Shown piece after piece: positions 7,878 through 15,827 of a stretch of DNA of 15,827 nt (its first letter is position 1; each line of letters begins with the position of its first letter). Both the position numbers and the translations under genes were made by a program. Where the stretch lies: the NCBI GenBank assembly GCA_004335635.1, contig QAXH01005050.1:39881-55707 (forward strand). Reading direction: 5' to 3'. Source of the stretch: Chloromonas sp. AAM2. Taxonomy: Eukaryota > Chlorophyta > Chlorophyceae > Chlamydomonadales > Chlamydomonadaceae. The notes under the pieces are model-generated. The model made no database searches. It saw only the letters and a list, made by a program, of their open reading frames with translations, and was not told the origin of the DNA.

Positions 7878-10800
7878 TCAGGACATATCTTCCCGACTGC
7901 CTTGGCTACGAAGCCACTTGGTCATCACCTGAAGACACGAAAAGACAAGCCCCCGACCAACGTTAAGCAGTGCTTCACTCTTATTGAACGGAGAGATACT
8001 GTGTCTAGCTGCAGTACCGTGGGTTGAAGCCATGTAATGATGATGATTCTAATTGAATCCAGCATGGCACACTGACTGGGCGTTTACTAATCAGCTCTGG
8101 CCCGGTTGCGCATGAATTACCAGTGTGTAATCCTGGACGCCAGCTTTCCACAGCTCTGCTCAGCGTGAATACGCACTGTGGACCCAAATGGAGGTTCAAT
8201 ACGACCTCACATGCCCGGTGCACCTACCATTTGTTTATCGAACACGTCTCGATGAACCCGCCTACCGGCAGCCACACAAACACTGTATACCGGGTACGGT
8301 GTGCACGCGATTTCAACACGACGCGCTGGCACAACCCTGTTTAAGACTCACCCATTTTGTACCCTTGATGACTGGGCAGCCCCCATGCAGCGCCCTAGGG
8401 TTGATCTCCTGGTCCGGGTCAACAGTCCAAAACAGCACTGCGTCTCCAGCACGTGGCTTGTACTTGAACGAACCGTCGTTGCAGTTTCGCCAGTCAGAAA
8501 TCTGGCGGGAGGGGCCTGGGGAGGAGGCAGGCGTGAATGGACCAGTTTCAATCTTTGATCTGGTTGGCAGTTACACGTCAAAACCAAATCAAATGGGCAC
8601 AACGTCTCATGACACTCCTGCAGTTTGCCAGCACCTTGCGTCCAAGAGAATTCAACAGCTCCACATCGCTCCCAAGTCTCAACCAACCTTTCAACCTTCA
8701 ACCAACCTTCAACCAACCTCCAACCAACCTTCAACCAACCTTTCAACAGCTCCACATCGCTCCCAAGTCGCAACTCGACCGAACCTTCCAATCAGGAGTC
8801 CACCCACCATTGAGTCCTTCTTTCTTGAACACCGTCTCTCCCCCTTCCTCCACGTCACTGAGGTACACCAGCACTGTGGCAATGCGCTGACTCGGCTGAG
8901 GTCCGAACTCCTGCGCACGCAGCACACAGCGTGCATGCACCGATGCATGCCTGTACCCAAATTAACGGAGAAGGTGCAGAAACCCACTCGGCTCCGATGG
9001 TGGCAATGAGCACAGAGTGTGGCTAGTGTGCCGGATGCTTTGGTTTGTGAAGGGAGCTTTGGGTGGCACCCATGTCAACTCCATGTGCACGCACAGGGCA
9101 GGTCGTGTACATGAGACCTGGTCAGCAATCGGATGTTTTAGTAACCGAGCAGGTCAACGAGCTTGACGAGCTTGGAGAAGGGGCCCTGGTCATGAGAGGG
9201 GCGCCAGCCATCAGGTCAGACTCGTATGATATGAATCAGGCCAGAGACAAGTATGTCTGTCAGTGGGTATCTGTCGGTATTGCCAATGAGCGCCGACTTG
9301 GCTTCAAGAGCAAAGCCAGAATTGTAACGATCGGCACAGGGTGTGCTAGCTCTGGCAAGCCAGGCATACCCCGGGATACTCATTGAAGTGCAAGTGTGGC
9401 CTGAACAAGATCACACGATATAGGTGTCCGTTGTAAAGGTTTATGACCCCACTCACTTTGGGGTCGAAACTGTCCATGTGCGAGTCGTAGTGCTGCATGT
9501 TCTGGTACTGCAGCACATTGAACGCCTCGCCATGGCTCACAGGCACGCGGGTGAAGGCGGCTATGCGCTCCTCGACCCAGGACAGCACGCCCTCGGCATC
9601 CTGGGCAGTCGAGCGCAAGATTGTGGTTGACCCATGCCACGTTGTTGAGCCGCATGTAGTTGTCCTTGTTGTCTTAATCTGAGCCTCAACTAACGTCCAG
9701 GTTTGGGTCATGAAAAGCCATGGCTGAGCAACGGCCAGAAACCGTTTTGAACAACGTGATGGACAACAAGCACCGGAGACCTACCTGCTATCGTTTCAAG
9801 CAACAGTGATAGGCAGTACTTTGGGCTCTGATTACCGGAAGCAGCAGAGCTTACCTTGGGCTTCCCTGATGTAAACAGATTGTGAACAAATGCACATGTA
9901 TGGGTGTGACATGTGCGGTGGTTTGTTTTGCAGTGATTGGCTCCTTACCTGGCTTGAGGAGAGGAAGGTTCCCTTGCTCGTGCGAGTCTGCTGGTTGTCA
10001 TCACCCTTCTCCCCAGGCCTGCAAACAGGTCACGTGGTCATGTGGGCGATCAAGCCATATGCAGCACGTGTTCATGTGGGTGATCAAGCCATGTGCAGCA
10101 CGTGGTCATGTGGGTGATCAAGCCATGTGCAGCATGTGGTCATGTGGGTGATCAAGCCATGTGCAGCATGTGCCACAGCCAGGTACTGTAGCAGGTCCAA
10201 ATTATCATCATCATTACATGGCTTTTCATGGTTCAACCCTTGGTACTGCGGCTAGACACAATATCGTTAAGCCAAGAAAGCTCACTGGTAGCAGGGTGCA
10301 AAGGTCCAAATGTCATGCGCCAAAGCCAGACAACCAAGAGGGTGCATCAAGATGCGCAAGGTTTCTCTGTCGGTGTAATGCTGTTGACGCTCAATTCTTG
10401 GTGTCAATTGAAAACACCAGGAGTTTGCAAAACCCCTGAAAGGCATTTTCGGGCACCTTAGTTGCCACGCTCAGAATGCATCGCTAACAGCACTGCACTG
10501 GGTCACAGCAGTCACCGGGCACTGCACTGGGTAACAGCAGTCACCGGGCACTGCACTGGCTGACAGCAGTCACCGGGCACTGCACTGGCTGACAGCAGTC
10601 ACCGGGCACTGCATTTCACTCAGTTGGTCATCTTGTTGAATCCCCACTGCTGACTTGCAAACGCCACAATGGCAAGATTGCATGCAAACACACACCTGGC
10701 CTCCTGGCCTGTTTTGGGTCCCTTCATCTGGCCTTGGACGTTCGCCTACGTTGCTTGTTCTGTTGTCCGGCTTCCCTTGAGGGTGGGGGTAACACTAACC

Positions 10801-11905
10801 CCACCTAACCCTAACCCTAACCCTAACCCTTCCCCCAGATTTTCGCTTTACCTGTAGCCGTACCCGTACTAAAGCTTACAGTAAAGATTTGTGCTGGGAA
10901 GTTTAATGTATGACATGTCTTGGGTGATATTGCGCCATGCGCCATGCCTAGCTCCCACTGCTGACCTGCAGACGCTGCATTTGCACACACACCTGTATGC
11001 CAGGCCAGAGGGAAAGATGATGTCGGAGGCTATCTTGATGACATGGTCACATCGCGCCTTGTCCACAAATGAAGGGAGCACCACGATGCGGGGAAACCAG
11101 CTGAGTACTGCATGCAAAAGGGAAACAGAGGTGTTTGATCGATCTTTGCAGTGCTATGTAAAGCATTTCACCCGGACGTGACATGCAAAGCAATTCAAAG
11201 CCAAGAGAACAGAATGACTTGGGCCAGAGCCAACCTTGGGCTTGGGTTTGGTTATTCAAGGTGCATGGGGAATTGCACGCATGAAGCGAGGACTTGCATG
11301 GGTGCACCTTCTGTGAAGGCACAACCATTCAGGCAGGCTTTGCAGAAGAGTAGACATGATGATCACTATCTAGTCAAGAAGAACACAAGCGACTGGTCTT
11401 ACGAAGAGGCCGGGCGACGAGCCCACCTACCAAACCACTTCCACCGGTGTGCTCACTTTGGAATGGAATGGCATGGGTGAAATCGTCGCCCGTCGCAGCA
11501 GGCGGCAACGGAGGTCTGACTTTGAGCAAGCCTGATGTCTCTAGCATGAACTTTTCGAGCTGCACGGGGTCCAAAGGGTCGATGGGAGGTGGTGCTGCGA
11601 TTTGAACATCCGTGCTTTTTCGCTGGTGCGCTACCAATGCATTGTCGCTTCCTGACCCATCCGCTTGAAGACTGCGCTGTCGCTGTATTGTACTTGCAGA
11701 CAGGTCCTGCAATTGCGATACGCAGCGAATGCACTCGGTCCCGCATGGCTCAACCCTAGCCCATGCGCCAAGGGGCAAAAAGGTTGCTGGATCTTACCAG
11801 AGCCGGCACTGCGTCCGGGAGCTGAGATGATTGTTGAAGCAGGCGGCCCAGAAGGAAGGCTCCGGTGCACAGCCCCAGCAACACAGTACCCGGGACTTGT
11901 CTCAT
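7878..11905 (-). CDS. Prolyl 4-hydroxylase alpha-subunit-like, 8 exons, complete
   Basis: Minus-strand exons are 11905-11798, 11706-11457, 11107-10993, 10018-9949, 9600-9457, 8910-8808, 8515-8352 and 7928-7878. All have GT-AG ends and consistent phases, and together give 1005 nt, 334 residues plus TGA. Residues 5-20 (PGTVLLGLCTGAFLLG) form an N-terminal signal anchor. A spacer of about 90 residues follows, then PFQILSWFPRIVVLPSF, RTSKGTFLSS, QHYDSHMDSF, GPQPSQRIATVLVYL, EEGGETVF and LHGGCPVIKGTKW. Iron ligands are His222, Asp224 and His307. Lys317 should bind 2-oxoglutarate. The enzyme hydroxylates peptidyl proline using Fe(II), O2, 2-oxoglutarate and ascorbate, in algae mainly on secreted hydroxyproline-rich wall glycoproteins in the ER/Golgi. 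Family sequences show the same motif order and spacing. The ATG lies just before the signal anchor. The C-terminus (TKWLRSQGSREDMS) is short and is the least certain part. Confidence 0.93.
8651..8769. repeat. CAACC-rich array flanked by a 28-bp direct repeat
   Basis: A 28-base block beginning ttcaacagctccacatcgct occurs identically at 8651-8678 and 8742-8769. Between them (8679-8741) is an array of about 11-base CAACCAACCTT variants. All of it lies in the sixth intron (8516-8807) of the hydroxylase gene. The C/T-rich plus strand keeps a long frame open by chance. Confidence 0.85.
9051..9386 (+). CDS. Possible nested antisense ORF, unrecognised
   Basis: The plus strand is open from 9051 (first ATG 9072) to TGA at 9384-9386, entirely inside the fifth intron (8911-9456) of the minus-strand hydroxylase gene. 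The product, about 104 residues from the ATG, contains VVYMRPGQQSDVLVTEQVN, DELGEGALVMRGAP and RRLGFKSKARIVTIG, with good amino-acid balance and no low complexity. An acceptor-like gggcag lies at 9097-9102, so it could also be an exon or a gene relic rather than a whole gene. I recognise no family, and no polyadenylation signal is evident. Confidence 0.25.
   Translation, partial: RELWVAPMSTPCARTGQVVYMRPGQQSDVLVTEQVNELDELGEGALVMRGAPAIRSDSYDMNQARDKYVCQWVSVGIANERRLGFKSKARIVTIGTGCASSGKPGIPRDTH
10036..10171. repeat. 34-bp minisatellite, 4 copies
   Basis: Units begin GGTCATGTGGGTGATCAAGC at 10036, 10070, 10104 and 10138. They differ at a few positions (gcg/gtg, cgt/tgt). The array lies in the third intron of the hydroxylase gene and starts 16 bases from its acceptor (AG at 10020-10019). 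Confidence 0.92.
10491..10613. repeat. 29-bp minisatellite, 4 copies plus a partial
   Basis: Units begin CACTGCACTGG at 10491, 10520, 10549 and 10578, with a partial fifth at 10607. Each continues with (t/a/g)acagcagtcaccggg. Copies 3 and 4 share a ggctgac variant, suggesting the latest duplication was between them. The array is in the same hydroxylase intron. Confidence 0.92.
10803..10830. repeat. Interstitial telomere-type repeat (CCCTAA)n
   Basis: Three exact CCCTAA units (10809-10826) are flanked by ACCTAA (10803-10808) and CCCT. Degenerate sequence just before (aacactaaccccacc) extends the similarity. On the minus strand, the transcribed strand of the hydroxylase gene, this reads TTAGGG. 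It lies about 165 bases from the intron's donor at 10992. Confidence 0.85.
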
Positions 11906-12228
11906 AGTGTGCAAGTTGGTTCAATGGTCAGCCTTCAGTCCGAGTGGCTGCTCATGGCCAGGCATAAACCCTCCTTGGCTACCGCAGGGTTGAACAGCTA
12001 GGTGTGCGCCTTAAGGCAATGCTGTAGGCAATGCATGTTCGTCACACTTTCTGGCACGGTAATCACTCCTTCTAAGTGGAGTCACCCGGTAATCACTCCT
12101 TTTAAGTGGAGTCACCCTTTGATACACAAGTGATAGTTTAGCACCCTGATGCACAGTAACATCTTGCTCAACCCCTTCAAGATGTGCAGTCCATCAATGG
12201 TTCCGAGGCGCAAACTGAATACTAAGTA
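11906..12228. other. 5' flank of the hydroxylase gene with 30-bp tandem hairpin repeat
   Basis: This should hold the hydroxylase promoter and 5' UTR (minus strand), but I see no clear TATA box. A 30-base unit, GGTAATCACTCCTTCTAAGT then ggagtcaccc, is repeated at 12058-12087 and 12088-12117 with one difference. Each unit can fold on ACTCC/GGAGT. No exon was found. Confidence 0.6.
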
Positions 12229-12568
12229 CCATGTTGTTCAGCAAATTTCAGATCACGATGGTGGAAAAACAGGAATTACGAATCAGGTTTTTGGGTGTTA
12301 AAGTTTTTTGCCATTCAGCACAGGTTTTGAGCCACCCAGCACAGGTTTTGTGCACTAGTGTTACTGCGTTGTTTTTTACAATGCTGTGCATGGCACCTAA
12401 AGCTTGAGCTGCAAGGCAGGCACGGTTTTGACTCAACAGTTTTACGAACCTGCTTTTTGCCACCTTTGAGCATTTCGGTTTTACGATACTCAGGTTTTCC
12501 TTGAAATTCCGAGGCCAAAGTCTGAGGATTTTTACGAAGCTGGTTCGGAAATTTGCTGAACAATATGG
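12229..12568. mobile_element. MITE-like element with 21-bp terminal inverted repeats
   Basis: The left end CCATGTTGTTCAGCAAATTTC (12229-12249) matches the reverse complement of 12548-12568 at 20 of 21 bases. The 340-bp interior is T-rich and non-coding, with CAGCACAGGTTTTG repeated at 12316 and 12337 and several TTTTACGA motifs. No clear target-site duplication is visible, and no copy elsewhere in the window. Confidence 0.55.
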
Positions 12569-12570
12569 GA

Positions 12571-12642
12571 TATTGATAACATCAGGGGGGCCCACATGCA
12601 TCAAGCGCGAACGCTAGCAAGCCATGCAAGAGACAAGGCTGG
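12571..12642. repeat. 72-bp direct repeat, copy 1
   Basis: Shares 66 of 72 bases with 12748-12819, including an atcaggggggcccacatgca block and gctagcaagccatgcaagag. It begins two bases after the right inverted repeat of the MITE-like element. Confidence 0.85.
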
Positions 12643-12747
12643 ATATGCAGACGGGTAGTAGGGTAGGGTCAGCCCTACCTGTGCGAATATTCCCAGCATG
12701 CTGAAGAATGCCGCCGCACCCCGCACTGTGGACCTGCAGCTTATATA

Positions 12748-12819
12748 TATTGATTACATCAGGGGGGCCCACATGCACCGAGCGTGGACGCTAGCAAGCC
12801 ATGCAAGAGACGAGGCTGG
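12748..12819. repeat. 72-bp direct repeat, copy 2
   Basis: Second copy, 177 bases from the first and preceded by a tatatata tract. Nearly all six differences are transitions. Confidence 0.85.
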
Positions 12820-13314
12820 CTCGCCGTCCTAACCAACCCTGAGCAACAGAAGGCAACTTCAAGGCGCAAAGAGCAAGGAACACAGAAGTCAAAGCACTGT
12901 GGACAAACAGCCAAAGGCTGTCAGACATGGGTTGAGCAGGCACAGCTAGAAACATAGGACGAGCAACAAAGTCTGGGCCTGAGTTGGCGACTGGGCAGGG
13001 GCCTGACAGTTCCTAGGGTGGCTGCCACCTCAGAGCAAGCAGGCCATCGAGCAGGTACTATAAGGGATGGTAACGGCTGATGACTGAGCGGCTTCATGTA
13101 CTCGTTTGCAATTCCCTTGTAATACAGGACAAGCACTGGCAGGAGATGTCAAACTTTCCCATCGCTTTGACTGTTGCCTCCTTGCCATTTCCCCCTGAAG
13201 GTTGGTCAGGACAGTGTCGACTAGGACGGTATCTATCCTGGTCTCGGACATGGCTGCTAGCTTCCCCACACTGGGTATCCGTATACATATCGTACATAGA
13301 GATGACAATAATGG
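12820..13314. other. No assignable gene; weak minus-strand coding signal
   Basis: On the minus strand a single frame is open from about 13430 down to 13030 and contains protein-like pieces (SVREVQSRVEDGLPEYQ; then an ATG in good context, gcagccATGT, reading SETRIDTVLVDTVLTNLQGE). Splice sites that would connect it to anything were not found, and its 5' part overlaps the plus-strand open frame from 13315. 12820-13020 holds nothing I can name. Confidence 0.25.
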
Positions 13315-14265
13315 GTGGTATGCATGCAGCCAGACTGTTTGAAGCTGGTCCTCAACGCAATCTCCCTGATACTCGGGCAAACCATCCTCAACACGACTCT
13401 GAACTTCACGGACACTCCTGAAGGTGTTACATCTATGTTACACAGAAAAGTGGCAAGCCTTCGATTGTCGTCTGCCAGACCTGACAAGGCACAAGACCTG
13501 ACAGTACACCAGCACCCAGTACAAACGTCGTGGCTTGGTAAAAGAATTGAAATAGGCAAACAGCGAGACATATGCAGAAGGACATTAGTGCAAGGCAAAG
13601 CAGGCAATACAACGGCAGGTGTTCTAGACGCCTACATCTGTGCCACATGCAAATCTAGACATGCTTTGTGTTCCCAATCTCCAGGCCATGCGGCGTGCTG
13701 TCTGTTTGTGGCTTGCTCCAGGCTGCAAACCTTGGTCCTTACTGGTTTGCACGTGACCAAATGCACATGTAGCAACGTGACAGTGAAGGTAGTAGCCCGT
13801 GCCCCCGAGATGAAACTGACAATGAGAATGCTATTGGTTTTGCAGCACGGGGCGTGTGTCGACATGCATGCAAGTTGCACTGCCAATGCATCACCAAACC
13901 CTGCAAAGCGACATCTAGCCCAAGCTCTGCCATGCGTTAGCAAGCACATGTATCGCCATGCTCTCACTTTGCCGCACATGTCATACACTTAGTACCATGA
14001 GTGTTGCAAACAGAACGACGATGAGCGTTTCATGGCCTACCACCACAGAACGAAGACACCTGGAACCCAAGCCCAAAGCGCCTTCTACAACCTGTTGCTT
14101 AGCAGCCGTGTCTCAGAAAATCAGCTACTTAACGTCATGCAGCAAACACAAACACACATACAATGTGCTAAGCGTCATGACCAATCTCGCATGAGTTCCA
14201 GCTGGCCCTCCTCAGCCTCAAGTTTCGTATGCTACACGCCCATTGCCTGGACTGCGGCCTTCTGA
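13315..14265 (+). pseudogene. Long open frame interrupted by one TAG; status unclear
   Basis: One plus-strand frame is open from 13315 to TAG at 13990-13992 (225 codons), and the same frame continues open to TGA at 14263-14265. The second part is the more protein-like: YHECCKQNDDERFMAYHHRT and SAFYNLLLSSRVSENQLLN. The first part is Cys-rich and less convincing, and the opposite strand is also open there. It could be a decayed gene, an exon starting at 13993 after an acceptor-like acacttag, or chance. No domain is recognised. Confidence 0.25.
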
Positions 14266-14669
14266 TGCCATGCCATGATGCACGACAGTGGGCCATCACC
14301 TCGTTCGGAAGCTACCCGAAACCGACCGCCCCAGCTAACATGGAAAGGTTGCAAGCCTAAACCTGCTTGCCTGAGGGCTACTCGGGCTGATAAGCTGTAG
14401 ACAACTAAAAGCTCCGGTGCTGCAACGGCAATGCAGCCGTAGCAGCCAGTTTTCAGGCGCCTGCCTGCCGTCTGTCACACGCCCATTGTGAATCATGCTA
14501 AGCAGCTTTCCGCTTGCTCTGCTACTCGAATCCCAACACCCAGCCGTTGCAGGTTGTTTGGGTTTGCTAGAATTGCTTGTCGTCCAGTACTGATCAGCGG
14601 TGCGTCTGTTTAGCGGTGCACAGTGGTCTGCAGTGGGGGTTTCACAGTGCACAAGGCGCCTTTCCTTAC
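14266..14669. other. 3' region of the WD40 gene, last exon not placed
   Basis: Downstream (minus) of the donor at 14669-14668 the WD40 gene needs an exon opening with one base to finish codon TG|G, unless translation stops at the TAA just after the splice site. One acceptor that fits (ggtttag before 14357) would add six residues and a TAG, but this is weak. Nothing else is recognised. Confidence 0.3.
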
Positions 14670-15827
14670 CAGACACCAATGGTGCCGTCATAGGACCCAC
14701 TGAACACTTTCCCGCCTGCTGCAGCCAAAACCCTAACGGCATCCTCATGCCCATCACACTTTCTCACACAACGGAAGTTGTTGAGATCCCAGAAACGGAC
14801 GCTGGTGTCGTACGACCCTGAGACCAACTGCCCGCCCCCAACCGCCAATGCCAAAACGGCTTCTGTGTGCCCTTCCAAGACACGCACACATTCCAGAGTG
14901 TTGACGTCCCACACACGAATGGTCTTGTCCCAGGACCCACTGCATGAGCACAGACAATCATTGCTTTTATGTCATTGAACTCAGGTTTTCCTGAGTTGCA
15001 GGACTCATGCACGCGATGACAGAGTGTTTTGAACTGCTTAAGGGTGCAAATCTCTCCCCGGAGAGAGGGCTTTGTAAACAACACACAACAACACCAACCA
15101 ACAGGGCTTTCTATGTAGACAACAACAACCCCCATGTCATCGCATGGAAAAGTGCTGATCCTTCCTGACGCTCACCTGAAGAGGTACTGTTCGCCCACTG
15201 CCAGCACCCTGACGTTGTCTTCATGGCCCTCTAGGGTTTTCAGGCACTTGAGGGTCGTGGCGTCCCACACCTACACAACACAACTCGTCCCGGGCGTTGC
15301 TACAAGGCAGTCTGCAAACATCCCCAGCTGTCCCCAGCACCCTTCCTGCCGCTTGCCTCGCCATATCAGACATGGATAGTGGTCTGGAGCCCCTCTTCCA
15401 AGACCGTAACACCATGGTCCCCTTCCTGGCCCCAACCAACCAGGCATTCCAGGATTGAGCAGTTTGCCGAAGCAAAGAGAGATGCTTACACCCATTGTCA
15501 CCCCAGGACCTCAAAGAGAACAGAACCTCAGGACCTCAGAAAGAACAGAACCTCAGGACCGACACAGGGACCGACTTCCTAGAACTAATTGCCAGATGAG
15601 CCCATTGCCAGATGAATTCTTGCCGGATGCACCCTTGCCAGATGACCCTTGTCATCCATTGCTGGTTGGTGATCCAACGGTCCCGCACCACACACATTGA
15701 CTGTGGTATCGTTGAATGTTCCGAGCACCCACTGACCTTGACTGTGGTGTCGTCAGACCCTGAGAACACCCACTGATCTTGACTGTGGTGTCGTCAGACC
15801 CTGAGAACACCCACTGATCTTGACTGT
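14670..15827 (-). CDS. WD40-repeat protein, 3' part, at least 3 exons
   Basis: Minus-strand exons: one ending at 15737 (VFSGSDDTTVK, donor gtcagt), 15270-15176 and 14939-14670. Phases match (AAG|GTG; AG|T), giving an unbroken beta-propeller sequence. Blades show the standard signatures: SGSDDTTVKVWD, TLEGHEDNVRVLAVGEQYLF, SGSWDKTIRVWD, LEGHTEAVLALAV, SGSYDTSVRFWDL, CDGHEDAVRVLAAAGGKVF and SGSYDGTIGVW. That is at least three and a half repeats, and the remaining blades lie beyond the right edge. WD40 propellers are protein-interaction scaffolds. No N-terminal domain is visible, so the specific role is unknown; repeats this regular occur in TRAF7- and F-box-type proteins. The frame meets TAA straight after the GVW codons if the gtaagg donor at 14669 is not used. 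The exon ending at 15737 sits in a 41-bp tandem duplication. Confidence 0.88.
15504..15649. repeat. Two intronic minisatellites (25 bp and 15/16 bp)
   Basis: CAGGACCTCA recurs at 15504 and 15529 and partially at 15554 (period 25). TTGCC(A/G)GATG recurs at 15589, 15605, 15620 and 15635 (period 15-16). Both lie in the WD40 intron 15271-15736. Confidence 0.8.
15728..15827. repeat. 41-bp tandem repeat spanning an exon-intron junction
   Basis: CCCACTGA(C/T)CTTGACTGTG recurs at 15728, 15769 and 15810, exactly 41 bases apart, and reaches the window edge. Read on the minus strand, each unit is 33 nt of WD40 exon (VFSGSDDTTVK) plus 8 nt of the following intron. Only the unit nearest the intron keeps GTCAGT; the others read ATCAGT. 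Confidence 0.92.

Noticed and set aside
8188..9009. Plus-strand open frame of 273 codons, the longest in the window
   Set aside because: It runs antisense through two well-supported hydroxylase exons and through the CAACC array, whose units contain no stops. The product is low-complexity Pro/Thr/Asn/Gln.
9601..9711. Upstream extension of the hydroxylase exon that begins at 9600
   Set aside because: The frame is open but reads Thr-rich nonsense. A strong acceptor (ctgcccag) ends at 9601 and joins in phase with the upstream exon ending in SSSQ.
10715..10785. Minus-strand frame with QQNKQRRRTSK, at first taken as the hydroxylase RTS exon
   Set aside because: It lacks a GT donor and the GTFL that should follow. 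The exon at 9949-10018 gives PGEKG...RTSKGTFLSSSQ with perfect phases, so the resemblance is chance.
1..15827. CRISPR array, operon or prokaryotic system
   Set aside because: Tandem arrays here have no unique spacers, and the genes are spliced and unrelated. No rRNA or tRNA gene was recognised either.

Overview
The window is nuclear DNA of a eukaryote, most likely a green alga. It has intron-rich genes with GT-AG introns and many mini- and microsatellites. It encodes an algal-type prolyl 4-hydroxylase and a WD40 protein, with no operon logic. A short interstitial run of CCCTAA (TTAGGG-type telomere repeat) lies inside an intron. TTAGGG telomeres are reported in some Chlamydomonadales lineages, for example around Haematococcus, so a volvocalean alga is a reasonable guess, but the sequence does not prove it. 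Most of the DNA is non-coding repeat and intron. Genes were found by matching splice sites, reading phase and protein-like translation, not by long open frames.

Layout. 1-475: last exon and AATAAA signal of an unrecognised plus-strand gene. 480-2600: mostly repeats. 2611-3306: two candidate plus-strand exons. 3781-4987: an unrecognised multi-exon minus-strand gene with its polyadenylation signal. 5160-5772: two weakly supported plus-strand exons coding for a coiled coil. 6568-7545: a segment bounded by 16-bp inverted repeats that start and end in TA, probably a DNA transposon, carrying a possible two-exon gene. 7878-11905 (minus): a complete eight-exon prolyl 4-hydroxylase gene whose exons join to exactly 1005 nt (334 codons plus stop). 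12058-12819: tandem repeats, a 340-bp MITE-like element and a 72-bp direct repeat. 13315-14265: a long open frame broken by one TAG, status unclear. 14670-15827 (minus): the 3' part of a WD40-repeat gene running off the right edge, with a 41-bp tandem duplication of one exon-intron junction.

The genes do not form a pathway. The best understood is the prolyl 4-hydroxylase, which would hydroxylate prolines of secreted wall or matrix glycoproteins in the secretory pathway. A recurring theme is minisatellites inside introns and at a splice junction: 34-, 29- and 11-bp-type arrays in the hydroxylase gene, and 41-, 25- and 15/16-bp arrays in the WD40 gene.
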